Positions 34,473-43,928 of a stretch of 64,000 nucleotides of DNA are shown in pieces; the stretch's first letter is position 1; each line of letters starts with the position of its first letter. Where the stretch lies: positions 62,001-126,000 of the forward strand of contig NZ_QCYH01000002.1 in assembly GCF_003072125.1 (NCBI RefSeq), written 5' to 3'. The position numbers and the translations under genes were made by a program. Below the pieces are notes generated by a model. The model ran no database searches. It was not told the DNA's origin and worked only from the letters and a program-made list of their open reading frames with translations. The stretch is from Pelagivirga sediminicola. Lineage in GTDB: Bacteria > Pseudomonadota > Alphaproteobacteria > Rhodobacterales > Rhodobacteraceae.

Positions 34473-37400
34473 ATGAGCACACGTCTGGCCAATGGCGGCC
34501 GCCTTCTGGACAAGGGCCGCAAACTGGATTTCACATTCAACGGAACACGCCTGCGCGGCTATGAGGGCGACACGCTCGCCTCGGCGCTGCTGGCCAACGA
34601 CCAGATGCTGATGGGCCGCTCGTTCAAGTATCACCGCCCGCGCGGCGTGGTCGCCTCGGGCGCGGAGGAGCCCAACGCGCTGGTCGGTCTGGGCGAGGGG
34701 GCGGCGTTCGAGCCGAACCAGCGCGTCACCACGACCGAGCTGTTCGACGGGCTGACCTGCACCTCTCAGAACCACTGGCCATCGCTCAATTTCGATATCG
34801 GCGCGATCAACACCAAGCTGTCCCGCTTCCTGCCGGCCGGTTTCTACTACAAGATGTTCATCCACCCGCGCCCCTTCTGGAAGCATGTCTACGAGCCGAT
34901 CATCCGCAAATCCGCGGGCCTTGGCCGCGCGCCCGACCAGCGCGATACCGACACATACGAGCATTTCTATGCTTTCTGCGACGTGCTGGTCATCGGCGGC
35001 GGAATTGCCGGTCTGCAAGCGGCCCGCGCGGCGGGCGCCGCCGGGGCCAAGGTGCTGCTGATCGAGCAGACCGCCCATTGGGGCGGGCGCGCGCCGGTCG
35101 ATGGCGGCACGGTGGACGGCCAGCCTGTGGATAAGTTCGTGGATGAACTCGTCTCCGAGTTACAGGGCATGGACAATGTCACCCTGCGCAATCGCACCAT
35201 GGGCGCGGGCGTCTACGATCACGGCTATGCGCTGGGCTATGAGCGCGTGACCGATCATCAGCCCAAGGCAAAGGGCCCGCGCCACCGTCTGTGGCGCATC
35301 CGCGCCGCGCAGATCGTGACCGCGACAGGCGCCATCGAACGGCCGCTCAGCTTTGCGGGCAACGACATTCCGGGCGTCATGCTGGCCTCGGCGGTGCGCG
35401 ATTACGTGGTCGATTACGGCGTCTCGATCGGCGACCGGACGGTTGTCGTGACGAATAACGACGATGCCTATCGTACGGCGATCATCCTTAAAAAGAACGG
35501 GCTTGACGTGCCTGTCATTCTGGATGCGCGCGTGCCGACCCAGGACAGCGCGCTGATGGCCGAGGCAAAATCGCTCGGCATCCGGGTTCTGATGGGGCAT
35601 GCCATATCGTCGGTTCAGGGCGGCAAACGGGTGACCGGCGTCGAGATCTGCAGCCAGGCCGGCGAAGGCGCGGTTCTGGAAGAGATCGCATGTGACGTCG
35701 TCGCCATGTCCGGCGGCTGGTCGCCGGTGGTGCATCTGTGGTCCCATTGCGGTGGCAAGCTGATCTGGGACGAGGCGACCGCCGCCTTCCGCCCGGATGT
35801 GGACAAAGCGCCGACCGGCGCGACGGGCGCGCCCTTTGTCACGCCTGCGGGCGCGGCCAATGGCGATTTCCTGCTGGGCGACGTGCTGCGCGATGGCAAT
35901 TCCGCGGGCAAGGCGGCGGCCAAGGCTGCGGGCCATTCCGGCGCCGTTCCCGCCGCGCCGAGCGCCGAGGAGATCGCCGAGGCGCCGATGGCCCCCGTCT
36001 GGATGATGCCGCAAGGCGCGGGCATCAAGAAGCGCCAGAAGGCATGGCTGGACTATCAGAACGACGTCAAGGTCTCCGATATCCAGCTGGCCGCGCAGGA
36101 AGGTTTCGAGAGCGTCGAACATGCCAAGCGCTACACGACGCTGGGCATGGCGACCGATCAGGGCAAGCTGAGCAATATCAACGGGCTTGCGATCCTGTCG
36201 GATGCGCTGGGCCAGCCCATTCCGCAGACCGGCACCACCACGTTCCGTCCGCCTTATACGCCGATCTCGTTTGCCTCCATAACCGGCGAGGCGCGCGATG
36301 CGCGGTTCATGCCGGTCCGCCAGACGCCGATGTATCAGTGGCACGTGGAAAACGGCGCCTTTTTCGAGCCGGTCGGCCAGTGGCGCCGTCCCTACACCTA
36401 CCAAAAGCCGGGCGAGAGCGTCGAGGACGCCGTCGCGCGCGAGGTGAAGGCGACGCGCTCCAGCCTTGGCATGCTGGACGCCTCGACGCTGGGCAAGCTG
36501 CTGGTCAAGGGGCCGGATGCGGGCAAATTCCTCGACATGCTCTACACCAACATGATGAGCACGCTGAAGCCGGGGCGCTGCCGCTATGGCCTGATGTGCA
36601 GCGAGAACGGATTTCTCATCGATGATGGCGTCGTGGCGCGCGTGGGCGAGGATGCGTTCCTGTGCCACACCACCACCGGCGGGGCCGAGTCGATCCATGG
36701 CCACATGGAGGAATGGCTGCAGACGGAATGGTGGGATTGGGACGTCTATGTCGCCAACCTGACCGAGCAATACGCGCAGATCGCCGTCGTCGGCCCGCGT
36801 GCCCGCGAAACGCTGGAGAAGCTGACCGGCGATGACATCAGCGCCGAGGCGCTGCCCTTCATGGCTTGGGCCGACATCACTCTGGCCGGGCTGCAGGCGC
36901 GCGTCTATCGCATCTCGTTCTCGGGCGAGCTGAGCTACGAGATCGCCGTCAAGGCGTCCGAGGGCCGCGCGCTGTGGGATGCGCTGCTTGCGGCGGGGGC
37001 ATCGGCCAACATCACCGTTTACGGCACCGAGGCGCTGCATATCATGCGGGCCGAGAAAGGCTTTATCATGATCGGGGACGAAACCGACGGCACCGTGATT
37101 CCGCAGGATCTGGGGCTGAACTGGGCGATCTCGAAAAAGAAAGAGGATTATCTTGGCAAGCGCGCGCAGGAGCGCAGCCACATGAGCGATCCGGCCCGCT
37201 GGAAGCTGGTGGGGCTGGAGACGGTGGATGGCGGCGTTCTGCCTGACGGGGCCTATGCCACCGCCGAGGGTGAGAACGCCAATGGCCAGCGCGAGACGCA
37301 AGGGCGGGTCACGTCGACCTATCATTCGCCCACGCTGGAGCGCGGCATCGCCATGGGCCTCGTGCTGAACGGGCCGGACCGGATGGGCGAGGTGCTGGAA

Positions 37401-37487
37401 TTCCCGCGCCTTGACGGCACCATCATGCGCGCGAAGATCGTCGATCCGGTCTTCTTCGACAAGGACGGGGAGAAGCAGAATGTCTAA
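34473..37487 (+). CDS. soxA: Sarcosine oxidase alpha subunit
   Basis: This is the largest subunit, 1004 aa, which binds NAD and folate. The N-terminal 100 residues carry a ferredoxin-like fold (TFNGTRLRGYEGDTLASALLAN region). A pyridine-nucleotide oxidoreductase domain follows from about 170 (DVLVIGGGIAGLQAARAAG) to about 430, and a GcvT-like aminomethyltransferase domain from about 607 to the end accepts the methyl carbon onto tetrahydrofolate. All parts are full length. It overlaps soxG by 8 bases. Confidence 0.95.
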   Translation: MSTRLANGGRLLDKGRKLDFTFNGTRLRGYEGDTLASALLANDQMLMGRSFKYHRPRGVVASGAEEPNALVGLGEGAAFEPNQRVTTTELFDGLTCTSQNHWPSLNFDIGAINTKLSRFLPAGFYYKMFIHPRPFWKHVYEPIIRKSAGLGRAPDQRDTDTYEHFYAFCDVLVIGGGIAGLQAARAAGAAGAKVLLIEQTAHWGGRAPVDGGTVDGQPVDKFVDELVSELQGMDNVTLRNRTMGAGVYDHGYALGYERVTDHQPKAKGPRHRLWRIRAAQIVTATGAIERPLSFAGNDIPGVMLASAVRDYVVDYGVSIGDRTVVVTNNDDAYRTAIILKKNGLDVPVILDARVPTQDSALMAEAKSLGIRVLMGHAISSVQGGKRVTGVEICSQAGEGAVLEEIACDVVAMSGGWSPVVHLWSHCGGKLIWDEATAAFRPDVDKAPTGATGAPFVTPAGAANGDFLLGDVLRDGNSAGKAAAKAAGHSGAVPAAPSAEEIAEAPMAPVWMMPQGAGIKKRQKAWLDYQNDVKVSDIQLAAQEGFESVEHAKRYTTLGMATDQGKLSNINGLAILSDALGQPIPQTGTTTFRPPYTPISFASITGEARDARFMPVRQTPMYQWHVENGAFFEPVGQWRRPYTYQKPGESVEDAVAREVKATRSSLGMLDASTLGKLLVKGPDAGKFLDMLYTNMMSTLKPGRCRYGLMCSENGFLIDDGVVARVGEDAFLCHTTTGGAESIHGHMEEWLQTEWWDWDVYVANLTEQYAQIAVVGPRARETLEKLTGDDISAEALPFMAWADITLAGLQARVYRISFSGELSYEIAVKASEGRALWDALLAAGASANITVYGTEALHIMRAEKGFIMIGDETDGTVIPQDLGLNWAISKKKEDYLGKRAQERSHMSDPARWKLVGLETVDGGVLPDGAYATAEGENANGQRETQGRVTSTYHSPTLERGIAMGLVLNGPDRMGEVLEFPRLDGTIMRAKIVDPVFFDKDGEKQNV

Positions 37488-38058
37488 CATGGTCAGCGCC
37501 TTGAATGGCGCCAGCGCAAAAGGCTTTGTCGAGGTCCGCGACATGGGCCTGCAAGGCATGATCACCCTGCGCGGTGATCTGAACGCGGCCAAGCTGAAGA
37601 AGGCCGCGCGCGCCGTCGGCGGCGCCGACATGCCGGAGCAGGGTCATATCAGCCTGGGCGATACCGGCGGCGCCGCGTGGATGTCCCCGGACGAGCTGCT
37701 GGTGCTGGTCCCCTACACGGAGGTCGACGCCCGGCTGTCCGAGATCGCCAAGGCGATGGGCGACGATCACCATCTGGCGGTCAACGTCTCGGACGCGCGC
37801 TGCATGTTCGGCGTCAGCGGCGATGATGCGCTGGTGCGCGAGGCGCTGGCCAAGCTGATGCCGGTCGATCTGTCGGCGCGCGCGTTCCAGCCCGGCCAGT
37901 TCCGCCGCTCGCGCATGGCACAGGTGCCTGCCGCGCTGTGGATGCAGGCCGAGGGCGAGGCGCGCATCGTCTGTTTCCGCTCGGTCGCGCAATACGTGTT
38001 CGACCTGCTCAAGGGCGCGACGTCCCCCGGCAGCGAAGTGCGCTATCTGGCGCGGTAG
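37480..38058 (+). CDS. soxG: Sarcosine oxidase gamma subunit
   Basis: This 192-aa subunit resembles the GcvT/YgfZ fold and completes the alpha-beta-gamma-delta enzyme. ITLRGDL near residue 28 and the SPDELLVLVPY segment near 70 are family features. The ATG at 37480 lies inside the end of soxA, which is typical for this operon. No folate gene (purU, folD) or glyA follows; sodB is the next gene. Confidence 0.92.
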   Translation: MSNMVSALNGASAKGFVEVRDMGLQGMITLRGDLNAAKLKKAARAVGGADMPEQGHISLGDTGGAAWMSPDELLVLVPYTEVDARLSEIAKAMGDDHHLAVNVSDARCMFGVSGDDALVREALAKLMPVDLSARAFQPGQFRRSRMAQVPAALWMQAEGEARIVCFRSVAQYVFDLLKGATSPGSEVRYLAR

Positions 38059-38137
38059 CCGCCACCTGCGCGCGCATCCGGGCAGTGTTTTCATCCTGCC
38101 CGGAACCGTCCTTCGCCCCTTGACGTTACGTCTGTAA

Positions 38138-38155
38138 GGCTCCCATCTGGGAGCC
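38138..38155. promoter_or_regulatory. Perfect palindrome upstream of sodB
   Basis: GGCTCCCA (38138-38145) and TGGGAGCC (38148-38155) form a perfect 8-bp repeat around TC, 35 bases before the sodB ATG. A TAGAAT (38159-38164) that could be a -10 box lies immediately after it. The element may be an operator for sodB or a short terminator stem for soxG; no T run follows. Confidence 0.4.
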
Positions 38156-38189
38156 GCGTAGAATTACCACTAATGAGGGGGACCATCCC

Positions 38190-38789
38190 ATGACATTCGA
38201 ACTTCCCGATCTGCCTTATGCCCATGATGCGCTTGCCGGAAACGGCATGAGCAAGGAGACGCTGGAGTATCACCACGACATCCACCACAAGGCCTATGTC
38301 GACAATGGCAACAAGGCCATCAAGGGCACCGAGTGGGAGGGCAAGTCCCTCGAAGAGATCATCAAGGGCACCTATGACAAGAACGCCGTGGCGCAGTCCG
38401 GCATCTTCAACAACATCAGCCAGCTGTGGAATCACAACCAGTTCTGGGAAATGATGAGCCCCGGCAAATCGGACATGCCGTCCGAGCTGGAATCCGCTCT
38501 GAAGGACAGCTTTGGCAGCGTCGACGATTTCAAAAAGGAATTCGCAGCCGCCGGCGGCGGTCAGTTCGGCTCGGGCTGGGCGTGGCTGGTCAAGGACAAG
38601 GATGGCAGCCTGAAGGTCACCAAGACCGAGAATGGTGTGAACCCTGTCTGCTTTGACCAGACTGCCCTCTTGGGCTGCGACGTGTGGGAGCATTCCTATT
38701 ACATCGACTTCCGCAACAAGCGCCCTGCATATCTGGAAAACTTCCTGAATTCTCTTGTGAACTGGGAAAACGTCGCCAGCCGCATGTAA
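38190..38789 (+). CDS. sodB: Superoxide dismutase, Fe/Mn family (iron type)
   Basis: This cytoplasmic enzyme converts superoxide to H2O2 and oxygen. The 199-aa protein has all four metal ligands: His28 (EYHHDIHHKAY), His82 (WNHNQFW), Asp164 and His168 (DVWEHSYYID). Gln78 in SQLWNH corresponds to the Gln that marks iron-type enzymes, so iron is the more likely metal. No signal peptide. GAGGGGG supplies the ribosome site. A strong terminator follows. Confidence 0.95.
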   Translation: MTFELPDLPYAHDALAGNGMSKETLEYHHDIHHKAYVDNGNKAIKGTEWEGKSLEEIIKGTYDKNAVAQSGIFNNISQLWNHNQFWEMMSPGKSDMPSELESALKDSFGSVDDFKKEFAAAGGGQFGSGWAWLVKDKDGSLKVTKTENGVNPVCFDQTALLGCDVWEHSYYIDFRNKRPAYLENFLNSLVNWENVASRM

Positions 38790-38813
38790 TCCGGCGCCTA
38801 TCAACCATTATTG

Positions 38814-38846
38814 GCCCCCGGCGATGCCATTCGCCGGGGGCTTTTT
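38814..38846 (+). terminator. Intrinsic terminator after sodB
   Basis: A perfect 11-bp stem (GCCCCCGGCGA 38814-38824 with TCGCCGGGGGC 38831-38841) followed by TTTTT at 42-46 of that line. It is the clearest factor-independent terminator in the window besides that of rpoC. Confidence 0.88.
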
Positions 38847-38930
38847 CATGGCCGGGCGGAACTTGCGCTGCCCGCCGGTTGTTTTCAGGGCAGGTTCATA
38901 CAAAGCCAGGTTCACACCAAGGAGGACATC

Positions 38931-39152
38931 ATGGCCGAACGTCACCGTTCCAAGGATGGCAGCCGCGAGACCGAAGAAATCATCGGCGAGGCGGCGGATA
39001 TTTCCCAAAAGGGCCGCGAAGGCGGCGATATCGAGCGCCGCGTCGCCACCCGAGATGAGGAAAAGCGCGCTAAGGAGAAACCCGCAGGCGTCACCCGCGT
39101 CACCGGGCAGGACAGCCGCGAGACCGGCAACGCACCCGAGGAGGATACCTGA
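38931..39152 (+). CDS. 73-aa charged hypothetical protein
   Basis: I do not recognise this family. It is a very hydrophilic protein with no predicted hydrophobic core (many Lys, Arg, Glu and Asp and few large hydrophobic residues), so it may be disordered. A strong GGAGG ribosome site at 38921-38925 and a TGATG overlap with the following gene argue that it is expressed and coupled to the host-attachment family protein. Confidence 0.7.
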   Translation: MAERHRSKDGSRETEEIIGEAADISQKGREGGDIERRVATRDEEKRAKEKPAGVTRVTGQDSRETGNAPEEDT

Positions 39153-39607
39153 TGCCCAAGCTGAAGCCGGGAACATGGGTTCTGGTCTGTGATGGTGAAA
39201 AGGCGCTGTTCCTGCGCAATGACGGCGATGCCGAGGCGCCCGATCTGAACGTCGTGCGCATCGACGAGCAGGATAACCCCAAGGATATCGACCAGTCCGC
39301 CAATAGGCCCGGACGCATGAAGGACGGCGCGCCGGGCCAGCGGTCGGCCTATGACGATACCGATTGGCACGAATTGGCCAAGGAACGCTTTGCCAGCGAC
39401 CTGGCGGATCGTCTTTACAAACAGGCGCATCGCGGGGCGTTCGATCACATCGTCATCGTCGCCGCGTCGCGCACGCTGGGCGCGCTGCGCAGCGAATTGC
39501 ATCAGGAGGTCACGAACAAGGTGATCGCCGAGATCGACAAGGACCTGACGAACCATCCGCTCGACGAGGTGGAAAAGCTGGTCAGGGAGCATCTGTCCCA
39601 GATGTAG
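39152..39607 (+). CDS. Host attachment family protein
   Basis: The 151-aa protein matches the family named for a protein needed for attachment to plant host cells. It begins KPGTWVLVCDGEKALFLRN, as members do, and ends with a helical region (DEVEKLVREHL). The middle has a segment like that of eRF1-related folds (FDHIVIVAASRTLGALRSEL). No signal peptide or membrane helix is visible, so it is probably cytoplasmic and its link to adhesion is not mechanistically clear. It is translationally coupled to the 73-aa gene. Confidence 0.8.
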   Translation: MPKLKPGTWVLVCDGEKALFLRNDGDAEAPDLNVVRIDEQDNPKDIDQSANRPGRMKDGAPGQRSAYDDTDWHELAKERFASDLADRLYKQAHRGAFDHIVIVAASRTLGALRSELHQEVTNKVIAEIDKDLTNHPLDEVEKLVREHLSQM

Positions 39608-39751
39608 GCACATGCGTTGCACGGCAGACCCTTCGGGGTCTGGCGCAGGCGCGCGCCGCGAGATCGCAAGCGGCGCAGGCCCTTCCTAAGCCGCAACGGC
39701 TCGGATATGCAGGCCGTGTAAGGGTGGCGGGCTGCACAAGGATTTGGCGAC

Positions 39752-40669
39752 ATGACCGACGAGGCCAAGGGCGTTCTTGCCATGATAGGCGCATGCACCG
39801 TCTGGGGGCTGTCGGGCATCTACTACAAGCTTCTGGATCACGTCCCGCCGCTTGAGATCCTCAGCCATCGCACGGTATGGGGATTCGTCTTCTTCCTTGG
39901 CGTTCTGGCCGTGCAGGGCCGCTTGCGCGAATTGCCCAAGACCCTGTCGACCCGCCGCAACATATTGCTGATCGTGTTCGCGGCCTTGATGATTTCGCTC
40001 AACTGGTTCGTGTTCATCTCATCGGTGCAAATGGGCTATGCCACTGACGCGTCGATGGGTTACTACACCTTCCCGCTAACCGCCGTGCTGATGGGCGCGA
40101 TTTTCTTCCGCGAGCGCCTGACCCGCGCGCAGGGCGTTGCCGTGGCGCTGGCGGCAAGCGCGGTCATCACGCTGGCCTACGGGCTTGGCGCGGCGCCATG
40201 GGTGGCGCTGACGCTGGCCTTCTCGTTCTCGCTTTACGGGGTCGTCAAGAAGGGACTGTCCAGCGGCCCGGTGGTGTCCGTCACGGCGGAGGTTGCCATC
40301 CTGACCCCCTTCGCGCTGGGCTGGCTCGCGGTTGTCCATCAGGGCGGCGGAGGTGCCTTCGGCATCGACGCGCTGACCACTGCGATGCTGATCTTTGCGG
40401 GGATACTGACGGCGGTGCCGCTGATCCTGTTCTCCTACGCCACGCGCCGCGTGTCGCTGGCCACGATCGGCCTCGTGCAATATCTGAACCCGACGCTTCA
40501 GTTCCTCGTCGCCACGCTGATTTTCCGCGAGGCGTTCACGATCTGGCACGCCATCGCCTTTGCGATGATCTGGACGGCGCTGGCGATCTATACCGCCTCG
40601 TCCCTGCGCCGGGGCAGGGCCGCGCGCAAGGCAGCAAAGACCGCCGAGGCGTCCGGCACGGTGATATAA
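39752..40669 (+). CDS. rarD: RarD-type EamA transporter
   Basis: This inner-membrane permease has 305 aa and about ten hydrophobic segments in two EamA halves. The family start KGVLAMIGACTVWGLSGIYYKLL is recognisable, as are the LSHRTVWGF motif and QYLNPTLQFLVA near the end, which place it in RarD rather than a generic EamA group. AAGGA supplies the ribosome site. Substrate unknown. It is probably a single-gene unit. Confidence 0.88.
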   Translation: MTDEAKGVLAMIGACTVWGLSGIYYKLLDHVPPLEILSHRTVWGFVFFLGVLAVQGRLRELPKTLSTRRNILLIVFAALMISLNWFVFISSVQMGYATDASMGYYTFPLTAVLMGAIFFRERLTRAQGVAVALAASAVITLAYGLGAAPWVALTLAFSFSLYGVVKKGLSSGPVVSVTAEVAILTPFALGWLAVVHQGGGGAFGIDALTTAMLIFAGILTAVPLILFSYATRRVSLATIGLVQYLNPTLQFLVATLIFREAFTIWHAIAFAMIWTALAIYTASSLRRGRAARKAAKTAEASGTVI

Positions 40670-40679
40670 GGGTGCATCA

Positions 40680-40703
40680 GCGGCGCGCCTTTGTCTGCGC
40701 CGC
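40680..40703 (+). terminator. Weak hairpin after rarD
   Basis: A perfect 7-bp repeat (GCGGCGC 40680-40686 with GCGCCGC 40697-40703), 11 bases after the rarD stop. It is followed by AAAAG rather than T, so termination is uncertain. Confidence 0.3.
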
Positions 40704-40848
40704 AAAAGACACAGGTTGCTGGGCGCGAGCCGGGCAGGCGGGCCTGATGCAAGGGTTGTTTTGACCCGTGACAGCCATATTGCTACGCTTGCGCATCAAT
40801 GCGCCCGCTGCGCCGGGGGCGCATGACGGCAAGCGAAGGGGGCCGGCG

Positions 40849-41970
40849 ATGAACACGCAGGCAAAGGCACGCAAGGCAAGCGTCGCGGGCGCGGTGTCCG
40901 CCGCGGCGGCTTTGGCGGCCATTGCCATCGCGGCGCTTTACCTCGGCGGTGTCATCGGCGCGCGCCCCGCGCCGGAGATGGCGACCGAGACTGCCGCGCC
41001 AGAAACGGCCGTCGCTCCCGCCCCGCAACTGGACGCTATCGCGACGGATCGCCAGACCGCAGAGGCCCCGCAAATTGACCTGTTTCGCCTCCAGCCGGAT
41101 GGCGAGGCCTTGGTTGCAGGGCGCGGCGCGCCCGGCTGGAGCGCGCAAATCATCCTCGACGGCGACGTGCATGCCACCGCGCCGCTTGAGGATGACGGCA
41201 AATTCGCCGCCTTCCTGACCCTGCCCGCGGCAACCACCCCACGCGTGCTGTCCCTGCGCCTGACAGGGCCTGCGGATACGGCGCCGGTTGAAGGCGCCCA
41301 GCAGATCGTCATTGCGCCAGCTGTCACACCCGAGCCGCAGCCAAGCGCCACCGCAACCCAGACGCCCGACGCGCAAAAGGCCCAGTCCGTTCCGGAGTCG
41401 GCCCAGACCGTTCTCATGGCAGATGCCGAGGGCGCGCGCGTCCTTCAATTGCCAGATGCCGCCGACACGCCGCGCGCCACGCGCAATGTCGCGCTGGACA
41501 CGATCAGCTATTCGCAGGACGGCGACGTGCAACTTGCGGGCCGCGCGCCCGGTACCGGCCAAGTGCGCATCTATCTGGACAACCGCGCCATCACCACGTC
41601 GCATATCGCGCAGGACGGCACCTGGCGCAGTGACCTGCCGCAGGTCGATACCGGCATCTATACCCTGCGCATCGACCAGCTGGACGACAGCGGCGAGGTT
41701 CAGAGCCGGGTTGAAACCCCCTTCAAACGCGAGGACCGCGCCCTGCTGGCCGATCTTCAGGACGCGCCCCGCGCGCGCGCGGAAACGCCGCCGGACGCCG
41801 CCCCGGCCATCCGCGCCGTGACCGTTCAGCCGGGCAATACCCTCTGGGCCATCTCGCGCGAGACCTACGGCGAAGGCATACTCTATGTCCGCGTGTTCGA
41901 GGCCAATTCGGACCGCATTCGCAACCCGGATCTCATTTATCCCGGGCAGGTCTTCACACTGCCGGACTGA
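40849..41970 (+). CDS. Membrane-anchored LysM domain protein
   Basis: This 373-aa protein probably sits in the cell envelope. It has an N-terminal hydrophobic anchor (about 12-36) and an Ala/Pro-rich linker. Two repeated beta-rich segments follow (about 75-150 and 215-295); these share the pattern G-D-V-x-[LA]-x-G-R-A/G-x-P and look like bacterial Ig-like domains. A C-terminal LysM domain (about 323-373, VQPGNTLWAISRETYGEG...YPGQVFTL) binds peptidoglycan. The start at 40849 follows GGGGGCCGGCG. No enzyme domain is visible. Confidence 0.75.
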   Translation: MNTQAKARKASVAGAVSAAAALAAIAIAALYLGGVIGARPAPEMATETAAPETAVAPAPQLDAIATDRQTAEAPQIDLFRLQPDGEALVAGRGAPGWSAQIILDGDVHATAPLEDDGKFAAFLTLPAATTPRVLSLRLTGPADTAPVEGAQQIVIAPAVTPEPQPSATATQTPDAQKAQSVPESAQTVLMADAEGARVLQLPDAADTPRATRNVALDTISYSQDGDVQLAGRAPGTGQVRIYLDNRAITTSHIAQDGTWRSDLPQVDTGIYTLRIDQLDDSGEVQSRVETPFKREDRALLADLQDAPRARAETPPDAAPAIRAVTVQPGNTLWAISRETYGEGILYVRVFEANSDRIRNPDLIYPGQVFTLPD

Positions 41971-41973
41971 CCG

Positions 41974-42001
41974 CTTCATCTTGGTTCAAATTGTCAAACT
42001 C
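41974..42001. repeat. Dispersed intergenic repeat, copy 2
   Basis: CTTCATCTTGGT followed by CAAAT and TCAAA blocks, starting 4 bases after the LysM gene stop. It is 24/28 identical to the copy at 34413-34440, in the same orientation and at the same position relative to the upstream gene. Confidence 0.6.
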
Positions 42002-42104
42002 CGTCCCATGCCGTCGGAAAAGCCGCGCGCGATCTGCGCGGCGGCTGGATATCCGGGCCAAGCTGGCCTATCTGATGGGCTTTCCCGGCAGGTAAAGGGC
42101 CAAC

Positions 42105-43928
42105 ATGCGCCAGTCATCCCACAGCATTGACGTCGACACGCAGCCCGCAGCCTCCGGCTGGGCCACTGTGATGCGCGTCGCGCCCTACCTGTGGCCGCGG
42201 CAGGGCGGCGGCTGGATCAAGCGGCGGATCGTGCTGGCGCTGATCGCGCTCTTCGCGGCCAAGCTGATCGCGGTCGGCACGCCGTTCTTCTACAAGGCCG
42301 CGGTCGATACGCTGTCGGGCGAGGCGCCGGATGCGGCCTGGACGCTCGGGGCGGGCGCCATCGCGCTGACCGTGGCCTACGGCATGGCTCGCCTGATGAA
42401 TGTGGGGCTGCAACAGCTGCGCGATGCGCTATTTGCGCCGGTTGGCCAGCACGCGCTGCGCCGCGTGGCGCTGCGCACCTTCCGGCACATTCACGCGATG
42501 TCGATGCGCTATCACATCACGCGCAAGACCGGCGGGCTGAGCCGCATCATCGAGCGGGGCGTCAAGGGCGTCGATTTCCTGCTGCGTTTTCTCATCTTCT
42601 CGATCTTTCCGCTGATCCTGGAGCTGGTTCTGGTGGGCATCGTGCTGTGGGCGGCGTTCGATTTTTGGTATCTTTTCGTCGTCGTGGTGGTGATCGCGCT
42701 TTATGTCGCCTTCACCTTCAAGGTCACGGAATGGCGCGTGAAATTGCGCCGCGAGATGAACGATCAGGACACCGACGCCAATCAGAAGGCGATCGACAGC
42801 CTGCTGAACTACGAGACCGTCAAGTATTTCGGCGCCGAAAACCGCGAGGCCGCCCGCTATGACGCCGCCATGGCCCGCTACGAGCGGGCGGCGGTGCGCA
42901 CCTCCTATTCGCTGTCCTTCCTCAATTTCGGGCAGTCGCTGCTGATCACATCGGGCCTTGTCATCGTCATGGTGATGGCGGCGCTTGGCGTGCAGGACGG
43001 CACGCTGACGGTGGGCGATTTCGTCATGGTCAACGCCTACATGATCCAGATCACCATGCCGCTGAACTTCCTTGGCACCGTCTACCGCGAGATCCGCCAG
43101 AGCCTTGTGGACATGGGCGAGATGTTCGGTCTGCTGGATCAGGCACCCGATGTGACCGACGCGGCGGAGGCGCCGGCGCTGAAGGTCACGGGCGGCAAGG
43201 TCGAGCTGCGGGATGTGCATTTCGGCTATGACGCGGACCGCGAGATCCTCAAGGGGATTTCCCTCACCGCCGAGCCGGGGCAGACCGTCGCAATTGTCGG
43301 GCCGACGGGGTCGGGCAAATCCACCATCGGGCGGCTGCTTTTCCGGTTCTATGACGTCAGTCAGGGCGCGCTGCTGATCGACGGGCAGGATATTCGCGGC
43401 GTCACGCAATCCAGCCTGCACAAGGCGATCGGCGTCGTGCCGCAGGATACGGTGCTGTTCAACGACACGATCGGCTACAACATCGCCTATGGTCGCGATG
43501 GCGCCAGCATGGACGACGTGATCGAGGCCGCCCGCGCCGCGTCGATCCACGACTTCATCACGTCGCTGCCGCTGGGCTATGACACCACCGTGGGCGAGCG
43601 CGGGCTGAAGCTGTCGGGCGGCGAAAAGCAGCGCGTCGGCATCGCGCGCACGCTGCTGAAGGATCCGCCGATCCTGCTGCTGGACGAGGCGACCAGCGCG
43701 CTCGACACTGCGACCGAGCGTGACATTCAGGGCGCGCTGGCCCGCGCCGGACAGGGGCGCACGGTGCTGATCATCGCGCATCGCCTCAGCACCGTGGCCG
43801 ATGCCGACCGGATCGTGGTGCTGGAGGACGGGCGCATCATCGAGGACGGCACTCATTCCGATCTGCTGGAGGCCGGCGGGCGTTATGCGGGCCTGTGGCG
43901 CCGCCAACAATCGGACGAGGCCGCCTGA
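42105..43928 (+). CDS. Atm1-type ABC exporter
   Basis: This half-transporter of 607 aa resembles mitochondrial Atm1 and bacterial homologues that export glutathione-linked or heavy-metal compounds. Six hydrophobic segments (about residues 38-305) precede the ATPase domain with Walker A GPTGSGKST, signature LSGGEKQRVGIAR and Walker B ILLLDEATSALD. The NYETVKYFGAE motif is typical of Atm1-like proteins. AAAGGG lies before the ATG. A small unknown gene is coupled to its stop. Confidence 0.88.
   Translation: MRQSSHSIDVDTQPAASGWATVMRVAPYLWPRQGGGWIKRRIVLALIALFAAKLIAVGTPFFYKAAVDTLSGEAPDAAWTLGAGAIALTVAYGMARLMNVGLQQLRDALFAPVGQHALRRVALRTFRHIHAMSMRYHITRKTGGLSRIIERGVKGVDFLLRFLIFSIFPLILELVLVGIVLWAAFDFWYLFVVVVVIALYVAFTFKVTEWRVKLRREMNDQDTDANQKAIDSLLNYETVKYFGAENREAARYDAAMARYERAAVRTSYSLSFLNFGQSLLITSGLVIVMVMAALGVQDGTLTVGDFVMVNAYMIQITMPLNFLGTVYREIRQSLVDMGEMFGLLDQAPDVTDAAEAPALKVTGGKVELRDVHFGYDADREILKGISLTAEPGQTVAIVGPTGSGKSTIGRLLFRFYDVSQGALLIDGQDIRGVTQSSLHKAIGVVPQDTVLFNDTIGYNIAYGRDGASMDDVIEAARAASIHDFITSLPLGYDTTVGERGLKLSGGEKQRVGIARTLLKDPPILLLDEATSALDTATERDIQGALARAGQGRTVLIIAHRLSTVADADRIVVLEDGRIIEDGTHSDLLEAGGRYAGLWRRQQSDEAA

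Noticed and set aside
35160..37631. 823-codon minus-strand frame across soxA
   Set aside because: It is a shadow of the conserved soxA frame; no motifs, start signals or sensible composition.
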